DNA of 64,000 nt from Dryocola clanedunensis_A (lineage in GTDB: Bacteria; Pseudomonadota; Gammaproteobacteria; Enterobacterales; Enterobacteriaceae). Below, in pieces: positions 41,321-50,951 of the stretch. Below the pieces are notes generated by a model. The model searched no databases, was not told the DNA's origin, and worked only from the letters and a program-made list of their open reading frames with translations. Each line of letters begins with the position of its first letter. Within the stretch, counting starts at the first letter, position 1. The DNA lies in assembly GCA_038405435.1 (NCBI GenBank), contig JBBYHZ010000004.1. One strand, given 5' to 3'. The position numbers and the translations under genes were made by a program.

Positions 41321-42736
41321 ATGGCAAGTATTTCAACGCTGGGAGTCGGGTCTGGCCTGGATCTGAGCAATATTCTGGACGGCCTGGAAGCCGCGCAAAA
41401 AGCGACCTTAAAACCTATCTCTACCCAACAGACTTCCTATACCGCAAAGCTCAGCGCTTACGGCACCTTAAAAAGCGCGCTGGAAACCTTCCAGACTGCG
41501 AATAGCGCACTGAATAAAGCCGATCTGTTTACTGCCACATCTACAAGCAGCAGTTCTGATGCATTCAGCGCAACGACAACCGGCAATGCCGTTGCCGGGA
41601 AATATACGATTAGCGTTACCCAGCTGGCCCAGGCGCAAACGCTGACGACCAAAAATTCTCAGCCGGACAGCAAAACGGCGATTGCCACCGGCGACAGCGT
41701 GCTGACTATCCAGCAGGGCGGCGATAAAAAGCCCGTCAAGATTGATATCAGCGCCGCTAACTCTTCCCTGGCCGGTATCCGAGACGCGATCAACAATGCC
41801 AAAGCGGGCGTCAGCGCCAGCATCATCAACGTCGGCGGCGGCCAGTACCGCCTGTCCGTGACCTCTGACGATACCGGCAGCGACAACGCCATGAGCCTTA
41901 GCGTCAGCGGCGACAGCGCCCTGCAATCCTTTATGGGCTACAGCGGCACCAGCACCGACGCCGGTAACGGCATGGAAGAGAGCGTTACCGCGCAGAACGC
42001 CGAGCTGACCGTTAACAACATTAAAATTACCAACAGCAGCAACACCATCAGCGATGCGCTGGAAGACATCACCCTTAACCTGAACGATGTCACCACCGGC
42101 AACCAGACGCTGACCATCACCAAAGATACGTCGAAAGCGGAAACCGCCGTTAAGGCCTGGGTCGACGCTTATAACGCGCTGCAGGATACCTTCGGCACCC
42201 TGACCAAATACACGGCGGTGGACACCGGCGCGGACGCCCAGGACACCAGCAACGGCGCCCTGCTGGGTGACAGCACCCTGCGCACCATCCAGACGCAGCT
42301 GAAAGGCCTGCTGACCAATGCGCAAAGCAGCTCTTCTTTTAAAACGCTGGCGCAGATTGGCATCACCACGGACCCGGACACCGGCAAGCTGGAGCTGGAT
42401 AACAGCAAGCTGGAAACGGCGCTGAAAAAAGATGCTTCCGGCGTTAAAGACATGATTGTCGGCGATGGCAAAACCTCCGGCATTACCACCACCATCGGCA
42501 GCAACCTGACGAGCTGGCTGTCCAGCACCGGGATTATCCAGGCCGCCAAAGACGGCGTCAGCAAGACGCTGAACAACCTGACCGATCAGTACAACAAGGC
42601 CAGCGACCGCATCGACACCGAAATGGCCCGCTATAAAGCGCAGTTTACCCAGCTGGACGTGCTGATGAACTCGCTGAACTCCACCAGCAGCTATCTGACC
42701 CAGCAGTTTGAGTCAGCCAGCAGCAGTAAAAGTTAA
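41321..42736 (+). CDS. fliD: Flagellar filament cap FliD
   Basis: FliD (471 residues) caps the growing filament and folds arriving flagellin outside the cell. The N-terminal coiled region opens MASISTLGVGSGLDLSNILD; the C-terminal coil ends QQFESASSSKS and contains NNLTDQYNKASDRIDTEMAR. The central domains are variable, rich in Ser/Thr/Asp. It leads the fliDST operon from a sigma-28 promoter, divergent from fliC. Confidence 0.97.
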   Translation: MASISTLGVGSGLDLSNILDGLEAAQKATLKPISTQQTSYTAKLSAYGTLKSALETFQTANSALNKADLFTATSTSSSSDAFSATTTGNAVAGKYTISVTQLAQAQTLTTKNSQPDSKTAIATGDSVLTIQQGGDKKPVKIDISAANSSLAGIRDAINNAKAGVSASIINVGGGQYRLSVTSDDTGSDNAMSLSVSGDSALQSFMGYSGTSTDAGNGMEESVTAQNAELTVNNIKITNSSNTISDALEDITLNLNDVTTGNQTLTITKDTSKAETAVKAWVDAYNALQDTFGTLTKYTAVDTGADAQDTSNGALLGDSTLRTIQTQLKGLLTNAQSSSSFKTLAQIGITTDPDTGKLELDNSKLETALKKDASGVKDMIVGDGKTSGITTTIGSNLTSWLSSTGIIQAAKDGVSKTLNNLTDQYNKASDRIDTEMARYKAQFTQLDVLMNSLNSTSSYLTQQFESASSSKS

Positions 42737-42753
42737 TTAACCCAGGAGAAGAC

Positions 42754-43161
42754 ATGTACGGCGCAAGAGGTACTCAGGCCTACGCAAAAATGGAAGTCGA
42801 AAGCGCGGTGATGAGCGCAAGCCAGCAGCAGCTGGTCACCATGCTGTTTGACGGTGCGCTCAACGCCTTAGTGCGCGCGCGGCTGTTTTTGCAGGACGGC
42901 AACCTGGAGGGCAAGGGCCTGTCGCTCTCCAAAGCTATTAACATCATCGATAACGGCCTGAAGGTCGGCATCGATGAAACAAGCGGCGATGAGCTGACGC
43001 AGAATCTGCTCGCGCTTTATGCCTATATGGTACGACGTATTTTTCAGGCCAACCTGCACAATGATATCGGCGCGATCGAAGAGGTCGAAAACCTGCTGAG
43101 AAACATTGCCGACGCCTGGAAAGAAGTTCAGTCGCCTAACCGGATCCAGGACGTCGTCTAA
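42754..43161 (+). CDS. fliS: Flagellin export chaperone FliS
   Basis: FliS (135 residues) is a cytoplasmic four-helix chaperone that keeps flagellin unfolded and prevents early polymerisation. MYGARGTQAYAKMEVESAVM at the start and QLVTMLFDGALNALVRARLF follow the family. CAGGAGAAG lies ahead of the ATG. Its stop overlaps the fliT start (TAATG), so the two are coupled. Confidence 0.97.
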   Translation: MYGARGTQAYAKMEVESAVMSASQQQLVTMLFDGALNALVRARLFLQDGNLEGKGLSLSKAINIIDNGLKVGIDETSGDELTQNLLALYAYMVRRIFQANLHNDIGAIEEVENLLRNIADAWKEVQSPNRIQDVV

Positions 43162-43535
43162 TGAACCATGCACCGCAACTGTATACCCTCTATCAGCAGC
43201 TGTTAGAGCAAAGTAAGGTGATGCTGCGCAACGCCCGGGCGGGCTTGTGGGACGATCTGATCGCCAGTGAAATGGATTACGTTAAGGCGGTGCATGAACT
43301 GGCTCAATCCATGCGCGATATTAAGATCTCCACGCAAACGCAGGAACAGCTTCGCCCCGTGCTTCGCGCTATTCTCGACAACGAAAGCGAGGTGAAGCGC
43401 CTGCTGCAGGCCCGCATGGATGAGCTGGCCAAACTGGTGGGGCAATCCTCCATTCAGCAGTCCGTGCTGTCCGCCTACGGCAAACAGGGCGGGCAGATTC
43501 TGGCACCAAGAGACAGCCAGGACGTTCCCTCCTGA
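43161..43535 (+). CDS. fliT: Flagellar chaperone FliT
   Basis: FliT (124 residues; E. coli 121) binds FliD before export and, when free, inhibits FlhDC, giving feedback on flagellar building. It is predicted to be a helical bundle (YQQLLEQSKVMLRNARAGLW, ESEVKRLLQARMDELAKLV). The tail after residue 105 is poorly conserved. It is the last gene of fliDST, overlapping fliS by one base. Confidence 0.93.
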   Translation: MNHAPQLYTLYQQLLEQSKVMLRNARAGLWDDLIASEMDYVKAVHELAQSMRDIKISTQTQEQLRPVLRAILDNESEVKRLLQARMDELAKLVGQSSIQQSVLSAYGKQGGQILAPRDSQDVPS

Positions 43536-43627
43536 GCCTGAGGTGCGGCAAAGCCAGCGCTTTATCGCACCGGGCAAATTCACATAAATAAGCCATAATT
43601 GTGATCCCTGCCTCATGGAGCTCGACT

Positions 43628-45115
43628 ATGCGCAATCCGACCTTATTACAATGTTTCCACTGGTACTATCCCGGCGGCGGTGAGCTGTGGCGTGAAGTTG
43701 AAGCGCTGGCCCCCAATCTGAATGAAATTGGCGTGAATATGATCTGGCTGCCCCCGGCCTATAAAGGCAGCTCGGGCGGTTTCTCCGTCGGTTATGACGT
43801 CTACGATCTGTTCGACCTGGGGGAGTTCGATCAAAAGGGCAGCGTTGCCACGAAATATGGCGATAAGGCTCAGCTGCTGGCCGCCCTCAAGGCGCTGAAG
43901 GAAAATAACGTCGGCGTACTGCTGGACGTGGTGGTCAACCACAAAATGGGCGCCGACGAAAAAGAGAAGGTTCGCGTTAACCGCGTCAACCAGGATAACC
44001 GCAACGAAATCTCTGATGAAGTGATTGAATGCGAGGCCTGGACCCGCTACACCTTCCCTGCCCGCGCCGGAAAATATTCCGAGTTTATCTGGGACTACAA
44101 GTGCTTCAGCGGCGTGGACCACATCGAAAACCCAACCGAAGACGGCATCTTCAAAATTATCAACGACTACACCGGGGACGGCTGGAACGACCAGGTGGAC
44201 GACGAGCTGGGCAACTTCGATTACCTGATGGGCGAGAATATCGATTTCCGCAACAAGGCGGTGACCGAGGAGATCAAATACTGGGCGCGCTGGGTGATGG
44301 AGCAAACCGGCTGCAGCGGCTTCCGTCTTGATGCCGTGAAGCACATCCCGGCCTGGTTCTACAAAGAGTGGATCGAACACGTGCAGGAAGTGGCGGAGCA
44401 GCCGCTGTTTATCGTGGCCGAATACTGGTCCCACGAGGTCGATAAGCTTCAGGAATACATCGCCCAGGTAGACGGTAAAACTCTGCTGTTCGACGCCCCT
44501 CTGCAGATGAAATTCCACCAGGCCTCCAAAGAGGGCCGCGACTACGACATGAGCCAGATATTCACCGGCACCTTAGTGGAAGCAGACCCGTTCCACGCTA
44601 TGACGCTGGTCACCAACCACGATACCCAGCCGCTGCAGGCGCTGGAGGCCCCGGTGGAGCCATGGTTTAAACCGCTGGCCTACGCGCTGATTCTGCTGCG
44701 TGAAAACGGTGTACCCTCCGTGTTTTATGCGGACCTGTTCGGGGCAAGCTACGACGACGAAGGCGGCGACGGCGAAACCTATCACATCGACATGCCGGTT
44801 ATTGAGCAGCTCGACGACCTGATCCACGCCCGCGAGCGTTTCGCCCACGGCGTTCAGACGCTCTATTTCGACCACCCTAACTGCATTGCCTTCAGCCGCA
44901 GCGGTACGGATGAGATGCCGGGCTGCGTCGTGGTGCTGTCCAACGGCGACGAAGGCGAGAAGACCATTGAGCTTGGGGATAACTACGGCAGTAAAAACTG
45001 GCGCGATTATCTGGGCAATCGCGAAGAGACGGTCACGACGGATGAGAACGGCAGCGCCACGTTTACCTGTAACGGCGGCAGCGTCAGCGTATGGGTGATG
45101 GAGGATGTGCTGTAA
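43628..45115 (+). CDS. amyA: Cytoplasmic alpha-amylase AmyA
   Basis: AmyA (495 residues, as in E. coli) hydrolyses alpha-1,4-glucans such as maltodextrins in the cytoplasm; there is no signal peptide. GH13 conserved regions are present: VLLDVVVNHK, GFRLDAVKHI with the nucleophile aspartate, FIVAEYW with the acid glutamate and LVTNHDTQPLQ with the third aspartate. The start MRNPTLLQCF has TGGAG ahead. It lies between fliT and yedD as in E. coli. Confidence 0.97.
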   Translation: MRNPTLLQCFHWYYPGGGELWREVEALAPNLNEIGVNMIWLPPAYKGSSGGFSVGYDVYDLFDLGEFDQKGSVATKYGDKAQLLAALKALKENNVGVLLDVVVNHKMGADEKEKVRVNRVNQDNRNEISDEVIECEAWTRYTFPARAGKYSEFIWDYKCFSGVDHIENPTEDGIFKIINDYTGDGWNDQVDDELGNFDYLMGENIDFRNKAVTEEIKYWARWVMEQTGCSGFRLDAVKHIPAWFYKEWIEHVQEVAEQPLFIVAEYWSHEVDKLQEYIAQVDGKTLLFDAPLQMKFHQASKEGRDYDMSQIFTGTLVEADPFHAMTLVTNHDTQPLQALEAPVEPWFKPLAYALILLRENGVPSVFYADLFGASYDDEGGDGETYHIDMPVIEQLDDLIHARERFAHGVQTLYFDHPNCIAFSRSGTDEMPGCVVVLSNGDEGEKTIELGDNYGSKNWRDYLGNREETVTTDENGSATFTCNGGSVSVWVMEDVL

Positions 45116-45131
45116 TTAAAGCCAGTAAAGC

Positions 45132-45162
45132 GTAGGGTGGATAAGCGCATGCGCCATCCACC
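45132..45162. repeat. REP-like palindrome between amyA and yedD
   Basis: GTAGGGTGGATAAGCGCATG and the complementary GCGCCATCCACC form the family palindrome, 16 bases after the amyA stop and just before the convergent yedD stop. It probably acts as a two-way end of transcription. Confidence 0.8.
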
Positions 45163-45169
45163 ACGCTAA

Positions 45170-45583
45170 TCATTTCACTTCAGGTGCCAGCGGATGCTTT
45201 TCCAGGTAATCCGCGCACTCCTGCGTCAGGCGGTCAACGCGTTTTAGCGTCATGCCCGCATACTCCAGGCGATCGCCTTCACGTTCGATATTATAGATTT
45301 CACGTTTGGCGGTGACGTTATACAGCGTGTCGGAACGCAGCGTCAGCTTGCCCGGCACGGCAATCACCCGTTGCCACTGGCGGCAGTCCAGCGTGTCGCC
45401 TTCCGGGGTGACGATCAGCGAGGCGATTGCCTCCGGGCTGACCATCTCACTCTGCGGCCCTTCCGACTGCCAGTAGCCCGCATACCCTGCCGGGGCCGGC
45501 GTTTTCACAACTTCACGATAATCATCAACCTGCACGCAACCACTGAGGGCGAGCAGCGCTACAAAAATGGCAACCTTCTTCAT
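45170..45583 (-). CDS. yedD: Lipoprotein YedD
   Basis: A 137-residue predicted lipoprotein. The signal peptide MKKVAIFVALLALSGC has lipobox LSGC, so lipidation is at Cys16, and V-Q follows, compatible with outer-membrane sorting. It matches E. coli YedD, of unknown function. The C-terminal half is mixed alpha/beta (LTLRSDTLYNVTAKREIYNI). In E. coli yedE and yedF follow before fliE; here fliE comes next. Confidence 0.92.
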   Translation of the reverse strand: MKKVAIFVALLALSGCVQVDDYREVVKTPAPAGYAGYWQSEGPQSEMVSPEAIASLIVTPEGDTLDCRQWQRVIAVPGKLTLRSDTLYNVTAKREIYNIEREGDRLEYAGMTLKRVDRLTQECADYLEKHPLAPEVK

Positions 45584-45662
45584 CGTCTGTCCTGACTGCG
45601 GAGAAAAAAGAATTTTGGCATTAAAGCCCTTTGCCTGCCAGCGTTTCTCCCCCGCCAGGCGG

Positions 45663-45974
45663 TTATACCTGCATATTCATCACTTCTGAATAAGCGGAAA
45701 CCAGCTTGTTGCGCACCTGAATGCCCATCTGCATGGAAACGGAGGATTTTTGCAGATCGACCATCACATCGTTTAGCGCCACGCCCGGCGTGCCCAGCGC
45801 AAATTTTTCCGCCTGGGTTCTTGCCGCCGCCTGCGTATCGCTGATGCGCCCTAGCGCGGCCTGTAATTCCCCGGCGAAGCTCACCTTCGGCTCATAGCTC
45901 TGCACCTGATTGCCCGCGGAAAGCGCGGTTGCCTGCAGCTGCTGAATAACGCCTTCGATCCCCTGAATTGCCAT
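45663..45974 (-). CDS. fliE: Flagellar basal-body protein FliE
   Basis: FliE (103 residues; E. coli 104) connects the MS ring to the rod and helps open the export gate. The family end VQKSSVSMQMGIQVRNKLV-type helix (DLQKSSVSMQMGIQVRNK) and SYSEVMNMQV tail are present; the N terminus MAIQGIEGVIQQLQ is less conserved. It is a single-gene operon divergent from fliF, with a 229-base shared control region. Confidence 0.96.
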   Translation of the reverse strand: MAIQGIEGVIQQLQATALSAGNQVQSYEPKVSFAGELQAALGRISDTQAAARTQAEKFALGTPGVALNDVMVDLQKSSVSMQMGIQVRNKLVSAYSEVMNMQV

Positions 45975-46203
45975 TTTTCTGCCCCAGTTTTGTTGAACGC
46001 GGCAAGATTACCACCTTGTCAATAGGACAAAGGCGTTAAATAGACGTAAAAAACCGACCTAATTCAGCCATCGAAATTTCCCGAAAAGAAAATAATGACC
46101 TCGCCATCTATCTGGAACTTTTGTCGTGTTTGTCGACCCGGGAGCTCGTTTTGTCCACTCTTTATACGAATTTTTCTCTCTTCGCTAAGCCGCGAGGTAC
46201 GCA
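45975..46203. promoter_or_regulatory. Divergent fliE-fliF control region
   Basis: These 229 bases separate fliE (leftward) and fliF (rightward), both FlhDC-dependent class II units in E. coli. A+T-rich tracts occur at 46040-46060 and 46150-46190. I cannot place the FlhDC boxes precisely by eye. Confidence 0.5.
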
Positions 46204-47898
46204 ATGACCGCTGCGGCACAGACACAAACACCTCCCGGTAAAGCTCAGGAGTGGATCGCGCGGCTGCGTGAAAACCCAAAGATCCCATTAATCGTCGCGG
46301 GTGCGGCCGCCATCGCGATTATCGTGGCCCTGGCGCTGTGGGCAAAACAGCCTGACTATAAAGTGTTGTACAGCAACCTGGCCGACCAGGACGGCGGCGC
46401 GATTGTCACCCAGCTGACCCAGATGAATATCCCCTATCGCTTCTCCGACAACGGCAGCGCGATAGAAGTCCCGGCGGACAAAGTATACGACCTGCGCCTG
46501 CGCCTGGCCCAGCAGGGGCTGCCAAAAGGCGGCGCGGTGGGCTTTGAGCTGCTGGATCAGGAAAAATTCGGCATCAGCCAGTTCAGCGAGCAGGTTAACT
46601 ACCAGCGCGCGCTGGAGGGGGAGCTTGCCCGCACCATCGAGACGCTCGGCCCGGTGAAGAACGCCCGCGTTCACCTCGCCATGCCGAAGCCTTCTTTATT
46701 CGTCCGTGAGCAGAAAGCCCCCTCCGCCTCCGTTACCCTGAGCCTGCAGCCCGGCCGCGCCCTTGATGAAGGGCAAATCAGCGCCGTGGTCCATATGGTC
46801 TCCAGCGCCGTGGCGGGCCTGCCGCCGGGTAACGTGACGCTTGTGGATCAGGGCGGTCATCTGCTGACCCAGTCCAACACCGCCGGGCGCGACCTCAACG
46901 ACGCGCAGCTGAAATACGCCGCCGACGTTGAAAACCGCTACCAGCGCCGTATTGAATCCATCCTCGGGCCGATTGTCGGCAACGGCAACGTTCACGCCCA
47001 GGTCACCGCGCAGATCGACTTCTCTAATAAAGAGCAGACCGAAGAGCAGTACCGCCCGAACAGCGACCCGAGCCAGACGGCGGTGCGCTCGCGCCAGCTG
47101 AACCAGAGCGAGCAGGTCAACGGCCGCGCGCCTGGCGGCGTGCCCGGCGCCCTGTCCAACCAGCCTGCGCCACCGAACAACGCCCCGATCACCACGCCTG
47201 CGCAGCAGAATCAGGCTAACGGGCAGCAGGCGGCAAACGGCGGGCAGACGCAGACAACTTCTACCTCCGGGCAGAGCGGCTCCAGCAACACCCAGCGCGA
47301 TGAAACCACCAACTACGAAGTTGATCGCACCATCCGCCATACCAAACTGAACACCGGCGATATCGAACGCCTGTCGGTTGCGGTGGTGGTGAACTATCGC
47401 CAGCTAAAAGACGGCAAGCCGCTGCCGCTGACCAACGACCAGATCAAACAGATTGAGGACCTGACGCGCGAAGCGATGGGCTATTCGCAGAAGCGTGGCG
47501 ATACGCTGAACGTGGTGAATTCACCGTTTACCGCAAGCGATGAGACAGGTGGCGAACTGCCGTTCTGGCAGCAGCAGGCCTTCTTCGACATGCTGATGTC
47601 CGCAGGCCGCTGGTTAATCGTGCTGATTGTCGCCTGGCTGCTGTGGCGCAAAGGCATCCGACCGCAGCTGCAGCGTAAGGCGGAGCTGCAGAAGGCGCAG
47701 ACTGAAGCCCTGAAGCAGCGTGAGGAAGAAGAAGATGCCGTCTCCGTTCGCCTGAGCAAAGACGAACAGCAGATGCAGCGTAAAGCCAACCAGCGCCTGA
47801 GCGCCGAAGTGATGAGCCAGCGTATCCGCGACATGTCCGATAACGATCCGCGCGTCGTTGCGCTGGTTATCCGCCAATGGATGAGTACCGAACTATGA
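46204..47898 (+). CDS. fliF: Flagellar MS-ring protein FliF
   Basis: FliF (564 residues) builds the MS ring, the inner-membrane base of the flagellum. Two membrane helices bracket the periplasmic part: PLIVAGAAAIAIIVALALW near residue 30-50 and RWLIVLIVAWLLW near 465. Ring-building domains include LYSNLADQDGGAIVTQL and FGISQFSEQVNYQRALEGEL. A flexible Gly/Ala/Asn/Gln-rich stretch lies near residues 310-365. The C-terminal cytoplasmic tail binds FliG. It heads fliFGHIJK and overlaps fliG by four bases. Confidence 0.97.
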   Translation: MTAAAQTQTPPGKAQEWIARLRENPKIPLIVAGAAAIAIIVALALWAKQPDYKVLYSNLADQDGGAIVTQLTQMNIPYRFSDNGSAIEVPADKVYDLRLRLAQQGLPKGGAVGFELLDQEKFGISQFSEQVNYQRALEGELARTIETLGPVKNARVHLAMPKPSLFVREQKAPSASVTLSLQPGRALDEGQISAVVHMVSSAVAGLPPGNVTLVDQGGHLLTQSNTAGRDLNDAQLKYAADVENRYQRRIESILGPIVGNGNVHAQVTAQIDFSNKEQTEEQYRPNSDPSQTAVRSRQLNQSEQVNGRAPGGVPGALSNQPAPPNNAPITTPAQQNQANGQQAANGGQTQTTSTSGQSGSSNTQRDETTNYEVDRTIRHTKLNTGDIERLSVAVVVNYRQLKDGKPLPLTNDQIKQIEDLTREAMGYSQKRGDTLNVVNSPFTASDETGGELPFWQQQAFFDMLMSAGRWLIVLIVAWLLWRKGIRPQLQRKAELQKAQTEALKQREEEEDAVSVRLSKDEQQMQRKANQRLSAEVMSQRIRDMSDNDPRVVALVIRQWMSTEL

Positions 47899-48887
47899 GT
47901 ATTACCGGCACCGAAAAGAGCGCCATTCTGCTGATGACGATTGGCGAAGACCGCGCCGCCGAGGTGTTCAAGCACCTCAGCCCGCGTGAAGTGCAGCACG
48001 TCAGCGCGGCGATGGCCAACATCCGCCAGATTTCCAACAAGCAGTTAACCGACGTGCTGGCAGAGTTTGAGCAGGAGGCGGAACAGTTCGCCGCCCTCTC
48101 CGTCAACGCCAACGACTACCTGCGTTCGGTGCTGGTCAAAGCGCTGGGCGAAGAGCGCGCCTCCAGCCTGCTGGAAGATATTCTCGAAACCCGCGAAACC
48201 ACCTCGGGCATGGAGACGCTCAACTTTATGGAGCCGCAGAGCGCGGCGGATCTGATTCGCGACGAGCATCCGCAGATCATCGCCACGATTCTGGTGCACC
48301 TCAAGCGCGGCCAGGCGGCGGATATCCTGGCGCTGTTCGACGAGCGCCTGCGCAACGACGTCATGCTGCGTATCGCCACCTTCGGCGGCGTGCAGCCTGC
48401 GGCGCTGGCGGAGCTGACCGAAGTGCTCAACAACCTGCTCGACGGCCAGAACCTCAAGCGCAGCAAAATGGGCGGCGTGAGAACGGCGGCGGAAATCATC
48501 AACCTGATGAAAACCCAGCAGGAAGAAGCGGTTATTACCGCGGTGCGCGACTTCGACGGCGAGCTGGCGCAGAAAATCATCGACGAGATGTTCCTGTTCG
48601 AAAACCTGGTGGAGGTGGACGACCGCAGCATCCAGCGCCTGCTGCAGGAAGTGGAGTCCGAATCCCTGCTGGTCGCCCTGAAGGGTGCCGAACAGCCGCT
48701 GCGCGAGAAGTTCCTGCGCAACATGTCCCAGCGTGCGGCGGACATTCTGCGCGACGACCTCTCCAACCGTGGCCCGGTACGCCTGTCGCAGGTGGAGAAC
48801 GAACAGAAGGCGATCCTGCTTATCGTGCGCCGCCTGGCGGAAACCGGCGAGATGGTGATTGGCACCAGCGAGGATACCTATGTCTGA
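47895..48887 (+). CDS. fliG: Flagellar switch protein FliG
   Basis: FliG (330 residues; E. coli 331) is the rotor protein pushed by MotA. Armadillo-like repeats fill it; the EHPQIIATILVHLKRGQAAD motif binds FliM, and the torque helix carries the charged residues in VDDRSIQRLLQEVESESL. The start MSITGTEKSA overlaps the fliF stop (ATGA). An upstream in-frame ATG at 47877 lies inside fliF and is unlikely. Confidence 0.97.
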   Translation: MSITGTEKSAILLMTIGEDRAAEVFKHLSPREVQHVSAAMANIRQISNKQLTDVLAEFEQEAEQFAALSVNANDYLRSVLVKALGEERASSLLEDILETRETTSGMETLNFMEPQSAADLIRDEHPQIIATILVHLKRGQAADILALFDERLRNDVMLRIATFGGVQPAALAELTEVLNNLLDGQNLKRSKMGGVRTAAEIINLMKTQQEEAVITAVRDFDGELAQKIIDEMFLFENLVEVDDRSIQRLLQEVESESLLVALKGAEQPLREKFLRNMSQRAADILRDDLSNRGPVRLSQVENEQKAILLIVRRLAETGEMVIGTSEDTYV

Positions 48888-49581
48888 TTCGCTGCCGTGG
48901 AAAACCTGGCTGCCGGACGATCTGGCCCCCCCTGCCGCCCCGGAGTTTGAACGCATAACGCTGCCGGATGGCGAACAGGCGGACGAGGCGCAGCAGGAGA
49001 GCGAGCCGGATTTGCAGCATGCGCTGGCCATGATGCAGGCGCAGGCTCGCGAACAGGGCCACCAGGCCGGTTTCAGCGACGGTCGCCAGGCCGGGATTGA
49101 AGAAGGCCGCAAAGCTGGTTTTCAGCAGGGGCTGGAGCAGGGCCTGGCGGAGGCCAGACAGCAGCAGGCTCCGGTTCACGCCCGCATGCAGCAGCTGGTC
49201 AGCGAGTTCCAGTACACGCTGGATGCGCTGGACAGCGTTATCGCCTCACGCCTGATGCAGATGGCGCTGGAGGCGGCTCGCCAGGTGATTGGCCACACGC
49301 AGGGCGTTGATAACTCAGCGCTGATTAAACAGATTCAGGGCCTGCTGCAGCAGGAGCCTATTTTCAGCGGCAAGCCGCAGCTGCGCGTTCACCCGGACGA
49401 TTTACAGCGCGTCGAAGAGATGCTTGGCGCAACGTTAAGCCTGCACGGCTGGCGGCTGCGCGGGGATCCGAGCCTGCATCAGGGCGGCTGTAAAGTCTCC
49501 GCTGACGAAGGCGATCTCGACGCCAGCGTGGCAACGCGCTGGCAGGAACTTTGCCGCCTCGCCGCGCCGGGTGTGCTGTGA
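48880..49581 (+). CDS. fliH: Flagellar export ATPase regulator FliH
   Basis: FliH (233 residues) binds the ATPase FliI as a dimer and docks it to the export gate. The opening MSDSLPWKTWLPDDLAPP carries the tryptophans that touch FlhA and the C-ring. Residues 60-95 have the typical glycine-spaced repeat (GHQAGFSDGRQAGIEEGRKA), a G-x3-G helix packing motif. The start at 48880 overlaps the fliG end by eight bases. Residue 233 abuts fliI. Confidence 0.95.
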   Translation: MSDSLPWKTWLPDDLAPPAAPEFERITLPDGEQADEAQQESEPDLQHALAMMQAQAREQGHQAGFSDGRQAGIEEGRKAGFQQGLEQGLAEARQQQAPVHARMQQLVSEFQYTLDALDSVIASRLMQMALEAARQVIGHTQGVDNSALIKQIQGLLQQEPIFSGKPQLRVHPDDLQRVEEMLGATLSLHGWRLRGDPSLHQGGCKVSADEGDLDASVATRWQELCRLAAPGVL

Positions 49582-50939
49582 TGACCGCCCGGCTTACCCG
49601 CTGGCTCAACGCGCTGGATAGCTTTGAGGAGCGCATGTCCCAGCTCCCCTCCGTGCGCCGCTATGGGCGTCTGACCCGAGCTACCGGCCTGGTGCTCGAA
49701 GCCACCGGGCTACAGCTGCCCCTCGGGGCGACCTGCATCATCGAGCAGCACAGCCGCGAGGTCGAGGCCGAAGTCGTCGGATTCAACGGCGACAAACTTT
49801 TCCTGATGCCGCTGGAAGATGTGGAAGGCATTTTGCCCGGCGCGCGCGTTTACGCCCGATCCACCAGCGAAAGCGGCCTGCACAGCGGCAAACAGCTGCC
49901 TCTTGGCCCGGCGCTGCTGGGACGAGTGCTCGACGGCAGCGGACGCCCGCTGGACAGCCTGCCCGCACCGGAAACGACCACCCTGGGCGCGCTCGGCGCC
50001 GCGCCCTTTAACCCGCTCCAGCGCACTCCAATCGAAGACGTGCTGGACGTCGGCGTTCGCCCGATCAACGCCCTGCTCACCGTCGGACGCGGACAGCGCA
50101 TGGGCCTGTTTGCGGGCTCCGGCGTCGGTAAGAGCGTGCTGCTGGGGATGATGGCGCGCTACACCAAAGCCGACGTTATCGTCGTCGGGCTGATTGGCGA
50201 GCGCGGGCGCGAGGTAAAAGACTTTATCGAAAACATTCTTGGCCCGGAGGGCCGCGCCCGCTCGGTAGTGATTGCCGCCCCTGCGGACGTTTCCCCGCTA
50301 TTGCGTATGCAGGGCGCGGCGTATGCCACCCGCATCGCCGAAGACTTCCGCGACCGGGGCCAGCACGTGCTGCTGATTATGGACTCCCTCACCCGCTACG
50401 CCATGGCGCAGCGTGAGATTGCGCTGGCCATCGGCGAACCGCCGGCCACCAAAGGGTATCCACCTTCGGTATTTGCGAAACTGCCTGCGCTGGTCGAGCG
50501 CGCCGGGAACGGCATCCACGGCGGCGGCTCAATTACCGCGTTCTATACGGTACTGACCGAAGGGGATGACCAGCAGGATCCCATCGCCGACTCCGCGCGC
50601 GCGATCCTCGACGGCCACATCGTGCTTTCGCGCCGCCTTGCCGAGGCCGGGCACTATCCGGCTATTGATATCGAAGCTTCGATAAGCCGCGCCATGACCG
50701 CGCTTATCAGCGATGAGCACTACGCACGAGTCAGGCAGTTCAAGCAGTTGTTATCCAGCTTCCAGCGCAACCGCGATCTCGTGAGCGTTGGGGCATACGC
50801 CAAAGGCAGCGACCCGATGCTCGATAAAGCTATCGTGCTGTGGCCACAGCTGGAAGCCTTTTTACAACAGGGAATTTTTGAGCGCAGCGGGTGGGACGAC
50901 GCCTGCACGGCGCTCGATCTTATCTTCCCGACGGTGTGA
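49581..50939 (+). CDS. fliI: Flagellar export ATPase FliI
   Basis: FliI (452 residues; E. coli 457) is the ATPase of the flagellar type III export apparatus, related to F1-ATPase beta. Walker A is AGSGVGKS at residues 178-185; LIGERGREV and Walker B LLIMDSLTRYAMAQRE follow. The start MTARLTRWLN overlaps the fliH stop by one base (TGATG). The six-gene order fliFGHIJK is unbroken. Confidence 0.97.
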   Translation: MTARLTRWLNALDSFEERMSQLPSVRRYGRLTRATGLVLEATGLQLPLGATCIIEQHSREVEAEVVGFNGDKLFLMPLEDVEGILPGARVYARSTSESGLHSGKQLPLGPALLGRVLDGSGRPLDSLPAPETTTLGALGAAPFNPLQRTPIEDVLDVGVRPINALLTVGRGQRMGLFAGSGVGKSVLLGMMARYTKADVIVVGLIGERGREVKDFIENILGPEGRARSVVIAAPADVSPLLRMQGAAYATRIAEDFRDRGQHVLLIMDSLTRYAMAQREIALAIGEPPATKGYPPSVFAKLPALVERAGNGIHGGGSITAFYTVLTEGDDQQDPIADSARAILDGHIVLSRRLAEAGHYPAIDIEASISRAMTALISDEHYARVRQFKQLLSSFQRNRDLVSVGAYAKGSDPMLDKAIVLWPQLEAFLQQGIFERSGWDDACTALDLIFPTV

Positions 50940-50951
50940 TGAGAGGTAACC